NCBI GenBank assembly: GCA_037576215.1 | Contig: JBANDB010000001.1 | Coordinates: 620,001 to 684,000, forward strand | Source: Armillaria gallica | Lineage: Eukaryota; Basidiomycota; Agaricomycetes; Agaricales; Physalacriaceae | Direction: 5' to 3' | Length of the DNA stretch: 64,000 nt | Part shown: piece after piece, positions 11,300-24,100 of the stretch | How the letters are laid out: every line of letters starts with the position of its first letter | Position numbering within the stretch: position 1 is the stretch's first letter | Made by a program: the position numbers and the translations under genes | Notes under the pieces: model-generated | Database searches by the model: none | Seen by the model: only the letters and a program-made list of their open reading frames with translations | What the model was told of the DNA's origin: nothing

Positions 11300-11742
11300 T
11301 CAAATTTTTAGTGACTTGGCTGATGCGCTTTCTCAGGCTATTTCAACCAGACGTTTGGTGGGTTATCCATATGCACGAAACCAACATTTCTGTTCAGGCC
11401 CACGGAAAATATTGTCATGTCTACTGAGCAATAAAAGTACGACTCAAGAGAAGGAGCCAAAGAAAAACTGAGGTCCCCGCTACCACAGGCTCGCCGATTT
11501 CTGACGACTCGATTCCTCCAACTCGGAGTTGGGTGGGGCTTGGAGCGGCCCTTCCCTAAGGGTCAGTGTGCTGTTTCCTCCGTCGTCTCGTTCTTGGTCT
11601 CCGCCAAAATGTATAGATCTAATCAGCCGTAGAATATGATCACTCTCAGATCTCATGTGCACTTGGAGATCGTACATGATCTCAGAATTTGGAAACTGTA
11701 CGCGTTGGAAATACACGTTGACACATGTGTACAAAGATTTCC
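11300..11742. promoter_or_regulatory. Original 5' flank of hydrolase copy 1, displaced
   Basis: This sequence matches 57690-58160, which in copy 2 runs directly into the hydrolase start region. Here it is pushed about 1.5 kb away from the coding sequence by the TIR element at 11743-13288. It presumably held promoter or 5' UTR sequence; no clear core promoter motif was seen. Confidence 0.4.
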
Positions 11743-13288
11743 TAAGGTAGGCGAGTCGCAACATCCAAAATCCGCTTAGGTCACATGATCGCGTGTGACA
11801 TGTCCAAATTGAGCGACTCTCGCAGAAAAAGTTAACTATTCCGCTTCCTCGTATAGATATGTCGAAAGTAGGAAATAGGAATAGTGTATTGAAGTGTATT
11901 CCATTTGATCACAATAACAATTTTGTCAGAAAGATTATACAGAAGGAGTAATTACAGATTTAGAGCATCATCACATCGCAAAGCTTCCTTATCATGGCTC
12001 GAAAGTCAAAGGGAGGATGTGCTGGAGAAAAATGCACTAACAGCTTTAGGAGCAATTCCTATTGTTAGTATGTGTCAGTAGGCTCTTTGGTGCACTTGTA
12101 ATGGCAGGAAGTAACAGTTGAAATTCTTGTTTCTAGATCTGTTAGTCACCACAAAAACTGTAAAAAGATTGCTAGGATAAGTAATTCATCGGGATATTTG
12201 CAATGAGATGTTATAATCACCATGCTTTGTGAAGTGTTTGTAAAGCAAGCTACAATTAGGTTATCTTGTAATCCCTAATAAGTGGCACAAGGACTTACAA
12301 TGAAAGCCAATCTTGGGACATGATAGGTGACATTTCTAAGGCAATCAAAATGCTATTGCGAGGTGTTTGCAAGAACAAATAGCAAATAAATGCCAGCCTA
12401 GCTTGCTATAAATATCGCACAAGAACTAAAATAGAAAATGCTTCTTGGTCTATTGGTTATATTGTGTGGCCATTGGCTTATTCTGGTGAAGTCAAGGGTT
12501 CAATTCCTGCTGCTGACATTTTATTCTAGTCCGGATCTGGCATGAAATTCTGCCGCCTGGAAGGTCACCCTGGTGGTGCATCGTGCCCTGTCGTGCCCCG
12601 GGCATTCTCTATTATAGGGTATTTTTTGGTAATACATTCCAATACAGCCAAGAACATGTAATGGCTATTATTTTTGGCTCCAATTGCAAGGGATTGCAAG
12701 GGATAGTAGGGATCTTAACCCTCTTTCAAGGACATTGTTTTCCATAACAATGCAAAGGGACCTATATCGGATAGCCTAATAAGTAGCGCAATCAATTGAA
12801 TGCATTGTGATGTATTGCTTCCAACATAAGGGTCTTCTATTTGTTTGGTATAGTTACTTAGCCTGATGATAGTATGTCTTTTTTTGTGGTGACTAACCAA
12901 TTGTTAACCGTTCCCTTCGGTTTATGGATATCTACGCATGTGGGTTAAGTAACAGACAGGCTGCTTAGGCAGTACGATGCTATAGACGGCATCAGGTGCT
13001 CCCAGAAAGCATTCTCAAGGAACTAGAGAAGGAGAGTATCATATAACTGTGCTATTTCAGTAATAAATTATTAATTTACTCAACCAATATGGAACCTCTT
13101 GGAAATCCCTTTCGTTTGCGACTACTTATACTTGTTTCAAACAACTTCTATTTTCGATATCTAATATATTTAGCCTTTAGCAAGTCCTACGTCTCCTCGA
13201 GCATCTGGTTCGCTCAATTTGGACATGGGTGTCACACAAAGAGTCACGTCACCTGACCTAAGCGGATTTTGGATGTCGCCTACCTTAC
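11743..13288. mobile_element. 1.5-kb TIR element inserted upstream of hydrolase copy 1
   Basis: Long inverted repeats (about 70 bp) start TAAGGTAGGCGA and include CATCCAAAATCCGCTTAGGTCA and GTCCAAATTGAGCGA near both ends (11743-11815 and 13209-13288). The paralogous locus at 58158-58175 has an uninterrupted gatttcttagaagtgggg, so this is an insertion. The target duplication is unclear (CC or TA both fit). The interior is AT-rich and has no frame longer than 61 codons, so it is non-autonomous. It holds a tRNA-like sequence at 12445-12517. Confidence 0.85.
12445..12517 (+). ncRNA. tRNA-like (pol III box) sequence inside the TIR element
   Basis: GGTCTATTGGTTATATTGTG resembles an A box and GGGTTCAATTCC a B box, spaced as in a tRNA. 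The cloverleaf is poor. It may be a tRNA-derived SINE head captured by, or nested in, the element. Confidence is low. Confidence 0.3.
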
Positions 13289-13423
13289 CTTAGAAGGAAG
13301 TGGGGGACCGACTGCAGTTCGATTAGGTTTCTGCCTGTATCAGCGGAGATGATGGCCAATCAATCCAGTTATCCAGTTTTGCCTACTGCACATATTTCCT
13401 TCAACTGGAATCCATCTGTCAGG

Positions 13424-14694
13424 ATGCCCACAGCCAAGGTCAAGTCGAGCACCGGAGAGACTACATTCAACTACACAATATCGACACCCTCAGTTTCGTC
13501 GGCCGCGTCTATCGACAACAGCTTACCGACGTTGCTGTTCATTCATGGGGTTTATTACGCGCAACAGATCTTCCAACGTCAGTTGCATGCCGTTGTTTCT
13601 GGCTGCCGACGATCGGGTTGACAGTCGTGCTATAGGACAGTTCGAGGACCCACAGATACGAAGATTCAACTGCGTCGCTTTGGACCTTCGACTGTATGGT
13701 CACACAACGACTGACGGTATTCCCGAGGGCTACGGTGTGAAGGAGGCCGCTGAAGACCTCGCATTGTTCATGGTGACTGACCCATTTGTCCAACAAGGCG
13801 TAACTGACTCGCGTACAGGATGAGGTCAGATTACCCGCGTGCCACATCGTGGGCCTATCGATGGGCACCATGTTCGGGATCGCCCTCGCAGTGTACTACC
13901 CAAACAAAGTCTCCTCTCTTTTCCTTGTGTCGGCGCTAGGGCTCGAGGAGGTGCGCTTATATTGACACGTTTAGCCGTAGCTGAGATTGATACTGCTTGT
14001 AGCCAGCAGACGTTGCCAGCGGCCGGCGGGAAATAGCAGATATCTGGAAAGAAGGTTTCAAGACAGGCCGGCCCGACATGGCAGTCATCTCTGATTCAAT
14101 GTACGGTGGCTGTCAATTAGGGTTCAACAATAATCTCAATGGCTTAGTGCGCGCGTGAGTTTTGCATCGGCAGTGGCTCTCCGTTCCAAAATTGACTGGA
14201 GTCGTTGTTAGGCTCAACGGTATCACACTGCCGTTAACCTTGAAGAATGCCGTTCCTGCAAAGTTCGAGCAGTACGAGAGAGGCACGATGGATTTTATAA
14301 AAAATCGAAAGGAGTATTCTAAAGATCAGCTTTCTCGGATATGCGTCCCTGTCAAGTTGGTCCATTGCCTAGGGGATATCGCGTACCCTCTGGAATATTC
14401 AGAGAGGTTCATGCGGCAGTTAAAGGAGGCTGGAGTCACGGTTAGTTTGGCCACGATTCCGGAGGCTCCACATTCTGGCGTTGTGACGCACGGGGATGTG
14501 TGAGTGGATTTGATTCGAGCTAAAAAGATGACAGCTGAGAGTTTTCTAGTGTTAATCGGTTACTCCATGATTTCATCATAGATAGTTGCGAGGCCTCTGT
14601 TCCGCCGGCACCCCATGAAGTGATCTCTCCGTGGGAGGAGGAGTTGGTGAAGGTCGGTTGGAACAAGGGTGGGAACGACCCTGAGGACGATTAA
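13424..14694 (+). CDS. Alpha/beta-hydrolase, copy 1 (6 exons)
   Basis: Spliced exons 13424-13577, 13636-13772, 13819-13950, 14003-14154, 14212-14499 and 14550-14694 give 335 residues. All five introns (46-58 nt) are GT-AG. It shows the alpha/beta-hydrolase order: LLFIHG (residues 37-42) for the oxyanion region, the nucleophile elbow HIVGLSMG with Ser111, a candidate acid Asp247 in HCLGDIAYP, and a candidate catalytic His279 in EAPHSGVV. The likely role is a soluble hydrolase (esterase or related) of unknown substrate. The start ATG is the one shared with copy 2, where exon lengths are identical. A TGA near 14155 lies inside the fourth intron, whose donor is GTGAGT, so it is not a lesion. A 1.5-kb TIR element sits about 135 bp upstream, which may change expression. 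Confidence 0.85.
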
Positions 14695-14699
14695 GGCTG

Positions 14700-15160
14700 G
14701 TTCACTCACTGATCATATACTTTTTCTTTGCTTTTAGGTACAGATTGCTAATAATGTACGGTGGAATGTACGTGTGTAGGAGCCATACTTGTAAAGCCAC
14801 TAGCAAGGCAGAGAGTTGACGATGACATGGGAGTGTAAGCCTTTATCCACATGTCGTAACTGCATCTTCTCTTCTTTCTGTTTGTTTGTTGGCAGAACTG
14901 ACACCCCATCCAGGTCGATCCGGATTCCGAGGAACCACAATCGGATGGGTTTGTGATACCAAAGGTCTGGATACCCAATCCCAACGCGCCGAAATCCTAC
15001 TAGGGTCACCTAGATATGGCCGGAGTAACTTGCTGGTCCGTCAACTTACCCTGTCGTCTCCACCAGAGCTAATCGGGAATGCAGCTGTAAATTAATCTGT
15101 AGTTGCGCGGTTCGCGGCAACGTCAGTGATCACTGGAGACACGATCACTGCGTGATCTTA
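14700..15160. other. Intergenic, shared with 59510-59945
   Basis: This is the 3' flank of the hydrolase. No gene is recognised. The sister copy matches throughout. Confidence 0.5.
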
Positions 15161-16650
15161 GAGAACATGATCAGGCACAATCAGACACGACCCTACAATG
15201 GATCCAACCGTCAACGTTTTCTCACCGAGTTCACCATCATCTCAAATGACGGTGAATTGCTGGGCATACCCAAGCTTGCAATGACAGGTCTCCGACACCA
15301 GCTCGCAGAATATCTACGTACTAGGTGACCTTATGCAACCACAATCGCTACTCTTCACTGCTCTGCAAACCGTAAAATGGGCCAAGTTCATCCACCTTCC
15401 CCGCAGTCGATTCAACACCCCCAAAGAAGCTCTGCAAAGGGGACAGAAGTTGCCTCTTACATAATCTATCATCTTGACCACAAGTGCGACACATTCAAGC
15501 TCAGCTTCTGGCACTCACGCGGCCCTGGACACTTTCTCTGACGGTAAACCTCGAAGTTCATTACTATCGACGGCGTTATTGCCTGGCAAGCGCAGAAACT
15601 CGAGGGCGCAATATCAATTCTTCAAGATCTTCAAAACCTTACTCACCTTGTCTCGATCGTCTTGGAACTTCCTGAATGCGATCAAAACTTGAAGGTCCAC
15701 CGGTGCCGTCGGACTTGCTGGGTCATCCTCCAACTGGAAACTCTATCAATACCGGGCGCCAGACTCAGAGTCGTTGCGAAGTCATATACTACTCATCAAC
15801 GACATAATTCTGACATTATCGAAACAGGGAATAGTGGTCATACGAGTCGCGGAGTCCGTTTAATGGTCTAAACTTCGTAGCCAGCACTTCGTCATCGTCA
15901 GGCCCCGGATGGATAGTCCGGCTGCTCATGAATTTTGTCGATAGCCGGCGGCAACCCAAACTGAATAGTCAATCAACGGTGATGGTACTGGCGCTGATGA
16001 GATGTCATATTTGTGTTCCTCGCAACCAACATTCTCTATGCTCATCAGTTCGTTTCAGAGGGGTCGGAACATACCCATATTCATGACTCAACAATCCATA
16101 CACCTGATTCTCGGCACATTGATCTTGGTGCAGGTTTATAGTATTATGGTCCTTTTCTTAAATTTGTATAACTTTTGTCCCCATGCCGTCGACTCGCAGT
16201 GCACTCTTTCGCATGTTCCATTTATATCGTGATGGCTCTTGGGATACAGAAGTCAGCTTACACAAGGTTTATATTTCCTCAGACCATTGAGTCGGGGTGC
16301 TCCGAGATGTTCGCCGACGACACATGGTGCCCATCTTGGCCATTGGGGATCGCTTAAGGCCCTCTGGTGGCTCGAGCTTGACACTTCTTCGCCTGGAATA
16401 TTGCCATCTATGGCATCCCAACCATCAGCGGATCTTTTATTGACGACAATGTCGACGCTGTACCTTGAGCTCTCCCTTCAACCTATCGATTTCTCGTTGA
16501 TGGCCTCGTGCTGCCACCTAAATCTTCCTTCCGTCATTCACGTAGCAAACCAAAGAAGAAACAACCGTCAAAGAGAGCCTTTGGTGTGCTTGGAAGTGCC
16601 TCTTTTTGAGCGTCAGGGCTTCGATTCGAAGTCTATTGGAGTTATTTAAA
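15160..16650 (+). pseudogene. Unit U, copy 1: degenerate LRR-like gene
   Basis: It matches 59940-61480 and, in part, 43104-43600. Plus-strand readings in shifting frames include LEGAISILQDLQNLTHLV, SIVLELPE, LTLLRLEYCHLWHP and, at the 3' end, FERQGFDSKS. Leucine periodicity suggests a leucine-rich-repeat (F-box/LRR-type) protein, but no F-box can be seen and frames are broken. The longest open part is 16239-16649. Function is not assigned. Confidence 0.35.
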
Positions 16651-17540
16651 CTTGGGAGAGCAAGGAAGTAATAACGAGGACTTTACGCGTAAACTGTAGC
16701 AAATTTTTTAAGCAAAGGTGCATACATATATATACAGCGCCTTGATGTTGACAAGAAAAGGAACGGGTGCGTGACAATTTCTTCTTTCGCAGACGACGCA
16801 TCTCATAGTCAAGACTAGCTTCTAGGACACACTTCCTCACTGCCGTCAGCCGGAGAAGATACCACCTCAGGCTGTTTCAACCTTCCGCTACGTCTTGGTT
16901 GTCGCGACATGGATGACTAGCTGCTATTAAGTGCTACCGTGAGGTCCTCAAGGCCACTATCTCAATAAGACGTACTCCTTCCCATCAACTCTCCCTCTCC
17001 AGAGTTTCTGATTCCCTCCAGCCATCCTCCTTCCCGGGCTTTCTGTCGAGGAAGGACATCCCATCGGCGTAGGCATCTTCATTGGTGGGGTGCTGGTAAA
17101 TCCCTAGCATCCCTCAGCTCGGCCTATCGGCCTCCTTTCCCACAGCTAACCTCCTCTGCATCAATCCAAACGGCACCTTTTCCATGATTCTCCAATATTC
17201 GTCGACTAACCCCATCGCATGCCGTCTTTCTTAGAGCGATTATCGAAGGACCCCTCGACTCGTTTAGCCGCCTTCAGACTTATACGGCTCCCTTTCCTGC
17301 AAGTCCAAGCCACGCTCATTCTCGTCGTCTCGACTGCCTTCTCATCGAAACTTAAAGCCATTCTCAGCCTTGGTCGAGTCGGATCGACGACTCGAAGAAG
17401 ATGCTAGGAAGGACGATGCTACTGGATAGTATTTGCTGGTCAGCACAGGGCTGTATGATGAATCGTAACCGACAGGCCTAGGCGCTTATTCCTTGTCTTT
17501 TAATGGCCTGCCTGGATATCAAGTATGGACGTCTGGGGGC
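16640..17540 (-). repeat. Truncated X/Y unit plus the flank seen at the start of block I
   Basis: 16646-16840 (minus) reads DYEMRRLRKKKLSRT, related to YEIRPLREKKWTHTHP in the X units at 54 kb. 16870-17120 matches the Y unit. 17219-17540 matches 1165-1460 and 31545-31850 (the stretch with ctcgactcgtttagc). No HNH module is attached, so this is a broken partial copy. Confidence 0.5.
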
Positions 17541-17617
17541 CCGTCGTAATGGCTGAATGTGACTTAGTCTACTTTAAAGATGCTTCGTGATCTGTGGAAC
17601 GGAATTATGATGGACAA

Positions 17618-17689
17618 GGACCCTTTGGCATAATCGCACAACCACCTCGTGGCTGTTGATCGATCCCCGTTCGAATCCGGGAGGGCTTA
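17618..17689 (+). tRNA. tRNA-Asn-like repeat copy
   Basis: It has the tggcataatcgcac A-box region, a ctgttga anticodon loop and a gttcgaatcc B box, with one base missing in the T stem. A T run and the aatttcttgtc flank follow, as at 32204. It is a decayed tRNA-derived repeat. Confidence 0.4.
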
Positions 17690-18076
17690 TCTCTAAATGG
17701 TTGATGTTCGACTTTTTTAAATTTCTTGTCGTCACTAGCTCAGAGGCTAGAGGTCCCTAGCTTTGGGACATTTAGGTTAGTTCGGAATTCCTAGTAGGGG
17801 CATTGCAGAGTCGCTCAATCTACTGGCAGACCAACCTTGCCTTCTCTACAAGCAGGCTCGAGCTCTTATGTGGCGTCCTTTCACTTACTCGCAGCTGTGA
17901 GTGGGAACCCATTTGAGTCTCAGCGTGCACGATGTGGATTTAGTGGGCAAAAGACGAGGTTACTATATTATACTCCGAAACCTTTAACCACGGATGCTCT
18001 CTCCCTTTCTTTAAAAGGCGACGGTTTTTATATATAAATTGTACATTATCCCTCTGTGAACCGATCATCGAAATTT

Positions 18077-18165
18077 GGTGTACGGTCTTACCACGTCCGT
18101 TCCGTTTGGGCACTGCCATTGCGGAGAAGGGGATGTTCGCTTTACTCGGTTCGAATCCGAGGGTC
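18077..18165 (+). ncRNA. tRNA-like B-box sequence
   Basis: An 18-nt T arm, ctcggttcgaatccgagg, forms a perfect 5-bp stem, and a T run with the motif ttttttgaag follows downstream. The 5' part does not fold as a cloverleaf. Related T arms occur at 27347 and 27456. It is possibly a SINE of a second tRNA type. Confidence 0.3.
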
Positions 18166-18339
18166 ATTTTCAGGGAAATGCGTCTTCCTTTTTTGAAGGG
18201 CAACTATGGGTCAACACATGGGGGCAGAATGATTTTTGCTCTGATGCAATCCTGAGTATGAACGAGGTACATGCACATTCCTTCTCCGGCTCATAAGTCG
18301 ACATACCCAACTACTTACAAACACTAGTGATGCCATCGT

Positions 18340-18700
18340 CTCACGGCCTATCTCGATGAAAGATACCCGCCTCTCCCGATAATCGAAAGTTTATGATCCC
18401 CTCCAGCGTTGGTGTCTTTGATATGAAAAGGAACGTCCAGAGAGTGGGGCAGCGATATTTCGCGCAAGACCCAAATGGCAAAGCACAGTCTGTCGCGGAG
18501 ATACCATCAAGGATAAGTGTGACGTCGGAGAGTGATTGAGAGAGGACAGTGTTTGGATCCGCAAATTTTCGCGCCAAACCTGAACGGCAAGGCACGTTTG
18601 TTGGGGAGATACCAAACTTGCTGGTGTGCGATGTGCGTTTAGACGCGGAGCTGTCAGGACGAGAGAATAGTGCAGGCCTGGCGGCACAAAATCTCCTTCA
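18340..18700 (-). repeat. Repeat unit A, copy 2
   Basis: The minus strand reads FADPNTVLSQSLSDVTLILDG, with the segment ISATDCALPFGSCAKYRCP just after it. Frames are broken. It precedes the HNH remnant at 19040, as in the other modules. Confidence 0.5.
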
Positions 18701-19039
18701 GAGAGTAGCGCGTTCTCCCATCTCCCGTCACTTCAAGTAGCGATATCGTTCCATTCTTCACTGTCCTCCCCAGACATTCTCCTCGCGAACGACACAAACC
18801 CGCTGTGTCCGGTTCCACTCCCCATGACTTTGCCCCTCCCTTTCCACAGCTTCTCCTCGTTTTCAAGAATTACACTGCCGTCGTGTTGTCCGGGAAGAAG
18901 CATGGCCGGAAGTGCCGATTCCTGCATTTGAGAAGGCGTGGCAAGTACGGGGCTGGAAGAGGGGTACGTCTGGGCGAGATGGGGAAGAGCTTAGAGTTAA
19001 CGTTTAGATTTGTAAACGTTTAGGACTTGTCATATAGGT

Positions 19040-19955
19040 TGGTTCACGCTCTTCAAGAGGGCGCTGTTCAACGCCCCGCCGAACTTCCGTCGACAGCCAA
19101 GTCTTCGACAACACGGTCATGCTTATCGATGTACTCGGCCGCCCCAAAAGCTGGGCGACCTTTTTGCAAAAGGCGAGGATGGAATGGGGAGGTTCTCGCT
19201 GTCTGGGGCGGCGAATGTTATTGAGGTAGGGAGAGATGTATTGGATTACGTAGTGGTCCTGGACGGGGTTGAGATTGTGCGGGGTAGGGTGGTGTGGGCG
19301 CGATTGCGTACCGTCTTCTCGAACCAGACTTCTAGACTACTTCTAGACGGGTAAACCATTCGTGGACATCGCGTCCCGTCGTCATGGCATTGAAAAGGGA
19401 GTGTAGTTTGGTACCATCGAATTGCTCGATGACATAGCCAAAAGCCTTGAAAACCTCCAACATTGGAGCGAGCTGACAAAGGTAAGGTCTAGAAAACAGA
19501 CAGACGACCACGCACCTCCTCGTTACTCGAGTCTTCGTTGAGATACGTAGACTTGTGCATATTATGTGTACACTACGCCTGCTTCCATAATCTCGTCGAT
19601 GGAAGCCGAAACCTCGGAGAGCGTGTCCTGGTCGTAGTTGCCGGACACTACACACCGGAACCCGAGAACCTGGAGAAGGTGAGTTCTCCGAAAGTAGCAT
19701 GCGCGGTCGCCACTGACGACATCCTCCGCTTCTTTATGGGTTTTCGATGCCTAGCTGAAATCCGTCTTGGGTTCATCGTGCGACAAGGACGGATGAGACA
19801 GTAGATAAAAGTCTGCCCGAGTTGGGACCGCTTCGCATGGCGCAACGCCGTCGAGCGGGGTGGGCTTTTCAAACTCGAGACAGATGTTGTATGTATCCGA
19901 TAGGCCGTCCGGGTGGTTGTGATGGGTGTGAGTGCAGTAGCAGCACGGGGCATGG
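19040..19955 (-). pseudogene. HNH-nuclease-like gene remnant, copy 2
   Basis: The clearest stretch (19479-19330) reads LEVFKAFGYVIEQFDG and DVHEWFTRLEVWFEKTVRN, the second half of the HNH site. The upstream segment reads DEIMEAGVVYT and then meets a stop and frame change before the first catalytic histidine. The N-terminal part near 19900 is recognisable by the gttgtatgtatcc context. It is disabled. Confidence 0.6.
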
Positions 19956-19979
19956 TGGTAAGAGTTTAGAGTTTAGATA

Positions 19980-20480
19980 ACCGGACAAGGTTCCAAAAAG
20001 AAAGCTAAATTTGGTTTTATTTGACTCCTCTCGTGATCAAAAATCGATCCCTCTTTCGTGCGTTCACTCGTACAGACTGCCGTCATAAACGAGCTCGATT
20101 CTCCAACGCGATGAAAACTGCGATACCTTTCGCGTACGACGCGTCAATGCGAGCCTTTTCGATGCTTCACCTAAGAAAAGTCAGCACGGGCATATGCATC
20201 ACCTCGATTAGCCTGACCAACACCATGCCGGACAAGGCTCATAATGAAGACCAGTTTCTAGGGCGCGACAGACTCTGAGCACACATTCCTCTATGGGTAT
20301 GGTGGAAACCTGGCTATTCTCCCGTTTCCGTAATCTACAACGCGACTTCATTTTGCCGACATGCCAGGCGTTACGGAAAAAGTGCTACGTCCGGATCCGT
20401 GTCAACATTCAGGCTGAAAGTTCCGTCGGGGCGATACCACTCTGTGCTGGGGGGCACGCCTACGAGGTGCGTATACGTCA
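19980..20480 (-). repeat. Truncated X unit
   Basis: 20000-20250 matches the X units at 30590 and 41400 (the acgagctcgattctccaacgc context). It is interrupted near 20290 by unrelated sequence. Confidence 0.4.
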
Positions 20481-21120
20481 GTCTCCGGCTCATCTCGAAT
20501 TGAATAATCAATGTCACAGATTATCCACGCCTCCCTCGTGGCGCTGCCACCATTAGCCTCGGTGTCTCTCCATGTCCATCATCCAAGACGGCTATCGCCC
20601 ATCTCGATCAAACGCCGGACATCAAGGGAGGACAGTTTATACCCATTAAGTGATCCGTTGGACTGTTTCGCCCCTTTTGGCGGGGTGAATTGCCACCATG
20701 CAAGGACCACTCCCTTCATATGGTCTATTCAAGTCCTTTCCCAATTGCGTACGACTCATCTTATCGAAGCGACACTTCTTTCATCGTTGCCTGGTGCGGC
20801 CGTCACATCCTACAATGCTTGCCAGTCACCTCATTGCATGCGGTCTTTCTCGGAGTCGATGTACTGTGCAATGCTAATGGAGCTCGGCGGCTATCCAGCT
20901 ACGACTCGAAGAGGGTGTTGAAGAACCAGACGTCGTCAAGACCTGCATAGTACAACTATAGTGTTCTGACCATATATCATACTTACTGTCGTCTCGCAAC
21001 AGGCGCGTATTTTTCCATTTCATGCGCGCCATCCAAGTCTCATGAATCAGTGTGCAAACAGAAAGTATCAACGGGTTGGCACATCTACCGTCGTCGGAAC
21101 CTGGTTCCGTTGCTCGTCTG
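20480..21120. repeat. Direct repeat pair, copy 1 (with 26530-27200)
   Basis: Both copies share, in order, the gactcgaagagggtgt stretch, the tatttttccatt stretch and ccatccaagtctcatgaatc. Both are diverged relatives of the 17.2-17.5 kb sequence. No coding frame is preserved. Confidence 0.6.
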
Positions 21121-24100
21121 CTATCTGTTGGAGAACACGAAGCGTCTCCGTCAAGTGAGAGGACGCCATGTCGTCACACAGGGTAGAACATTACCAGTCT
21201 GAACCACTGATGATGAATAAATCCGCGAAACAACGGTGGCGCAAGGTGACTGAGGCATATACTTCATGGCGAGATTACAGTACTCAATTGCTGTAACAGC
21301 TTTATCGGAAGTGCTACTGAGGACCGAGTATAGCTATTTTCACACATCGCAGGTTCTCTATCAAACACAGGGTCTTTGCGCACAGGGAATTGCGTGCGCC
21401 CACTTCACTGTGCTGGTTACGGGACACGTGTTACTCGACGAAGGTCGCCTTCATCTACTGGGCAGTGGGCACGCGTGAACCCAGGGACTCGTGACCGCTC
21501 ATCTACCAAAGTCTACACCTGTATCCATCAAAGGTCCGAAACTTTCATTTCGGTACGACCCTTGACGATTGTTCTGGCTCCACGCGCCTAACGTTCCGGT
21601 TAGAAATTTGCGTTCGTTGCTGTGTTCGCAGCGTGACACCTAATCGTTCCACCGTTCCATTGGCAATTCCACAGGAATAGTATCAGTATTACACTTCGTA
21701 CAAGGTGGAGCGAGGTTCAAGGAGCGCGTCCGTTTTTTGCGGTCTGAACGCCTCCGCACCTGCGCGTCTCAAGCCTCTATTCCGCAGAATTGGTAACTAC
21801 TGGCACAGAATTCTGTACAGAGGACGAGCCCCATTCATGAACAATGTATGTCTTGTATGTTCTGCGCTGCTAGTCCTGAGCTAATTGCCGTAGGTCGATC
21901 GTTGCAATTTAGCGGCAAATTGCATGAGGTTTCTTCAATGTACTGGGAATGGTGCATCAAGATGGTCCCATGAGAACTGGTAGAACAGCCCTAGGGAGCG
22001 AGGTTGTCGTTATCTACCGACCGACTGCATTCATAACGATGGCAGCTATCGTCTCCGGTTCCATACCGCTCATCGATCAAGGACATTACTCATTGCGGTT
22101 GAAGCCCACATTCCGAACGTTCAGACTGTTTCTTGGTACATTACTCAGCTATGGTTTCGGTCCATGCTCATCCAACGTTACAAATAGTACACTGATTGCA
22201 ATATGAGCATTCTTCTATGTGTCACCCTCTCAGCACGGTATCCAACTATCCCCATCAGCAATTTCGTACACGGGACGGCTGTAATACAATGTCCATCATT
22301 CAAGGAGGGGATAATATATCCCGTGGATATTGAACCGGCGTTGTTTCTTTGTGATTGGACAGACAACATTATGTCTGTCACGATGCAGAACACTGGCTTC
22401 CCCCCGTTGATGGAGATGTCAAAGAGCCGCTGGGATGTTTTTTATCATCCAGTGTACGCCATTTGGATAGAGCCAGCTCCGCCTCAAAGAAGGTCTCGAT
22501 TACCTCCTTTAATCCTCCTGAAGAGACCCCAGCCATCGAAGCCAGGTAGACGCTACGCACTATCTGGGACCCGTCGCTATTCTCAAGGGAAGGTTAGCAC
22601 TTTTGTTCCGATATCATATTCTCGTTTCCCAGAAACACCTAGCGGACCCGAACCATAGGACATAGCTATGGTCTAACCCCTTGTTCCACTGCCACGCCGG
22701 TTCCACCACTATTACATTCCTACATCAAGACTGGACTGTGATTCACAGTTCATGCGTTGGTCATCCTGGGCAAGGATGCAGCCCTCAAATCGCGGTGTTG
22801 TGATTCTCGTCTCCACAATCCCCTATCTCTATTTGTTTCTACAGGCGTACTATCTGAGAAAACCTCGCCCAAAGACTCCATCCCAGTCGATTTTCGGTGT
22901 TCTAGTACAACCGGATTCAGGGAAGCTACAGAACTATCCGAGTGTTTTGATCTTGTTGCAATTTCCACGTGACATTGGCGGGGTGTGTATGTCGCCATCA
23001 CAATTTAAAAATGCACCACTGACCTGGGCACAACTATCTGCTTTCTGTTCACGGATCCCTTTTGGTCCGACGTTCATTATTCTTCCGGGGTGTTTCGTAT
23101 GCATGCATTTTGACCCGATTTCGATATGTACGTACCGCTTTCACGGCGACTTGTTCGGAGATTGTGCAGTATTTGATGCCGTCCTCAGTATCGTAACATG
23201 TATGTATGTCATAAAAACCGCAATCCATTTCAATGTTCAAATCCCACACTAAAAACAACGTGCGTCATTCGCTTGAGGAGGTCCTTTTGATATTGCGAAG
23301 TGAATAGCTGACAGGTGTATCAGCAGTAGGCTCCATGCTAGCCAACCTGGCACTGAAAAGGTGACGGTGGTTATTCCATCCCTCGTCCCCTGAATAGGGA
23401 CTAGTGCCACGGCCTTGTCGGACTGATTCGAGTCTATATCAGCAGATCCGAGTCTCTTTACTTTATCGACAGAGAACGAAATGAGTTCTCGCAAGTCTGT
23501 TTCATTCATGTTCGTCTTGACTCTTGGTGACTCGTCCACTGTAGCGAGCTCTTCGCTCGGGAAAACTGGTCCACGAGGATCGCAAGGCCATTCATGTCAA
23601 ATAAAGAGCTTGGGGTCACCAGTAAGAAAGGAGAAATATCCCCGGGAAATTGAGAAAATTTCCCATGTTGGACGATGAACAAAAGCGTATGGGTTGGTAT
23701 AATGACCGATATCCCCCTATATATAGGACCCGAATCGGAACCAGTCATAACCATTCCGTCCGTTGATTCCAGGCTCGAGGCTCTGTAAGCATACGTGATT
23801 CAGTACCTGAGATGATATCGAGATCTCAGCAACCCTGAGAGCCTGACTTCTGGCGCCATGGAGCTTACTATATAGTACTGTTTTCTTCATTTTGCGACCA
23901 TGGTTTAATCGGGGATAGCCTATGGAAAAAGCAGGTGCTGGAATTCGTTAGCACCATCGGCACCGAGTAAGTAACAACAAAACAATAAAATCATAAGCAC
24001 TTCGAAGCTCGGATTCGGGTGGCATCTGTTTATCTTCCATCAATTGACTCGGACCATCCGTCAAATGATTGGCTGGTCGGGAATGAGGGTTCCAAAATGC

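Noticed and set aside
12715..12900. 61-codon frame in the TIR element as a transposase
   Set aside because: It is too short and lacks any DDE-like or zinc-finger pattern.
14155..14164. In-frame TGA as a nonsense mutation in hydrolase copy 1, with a matching frameshift in copy 2
   Set aside because: Both lie inside a 56-57 nt GT-AG intron that restores frame in both copies.
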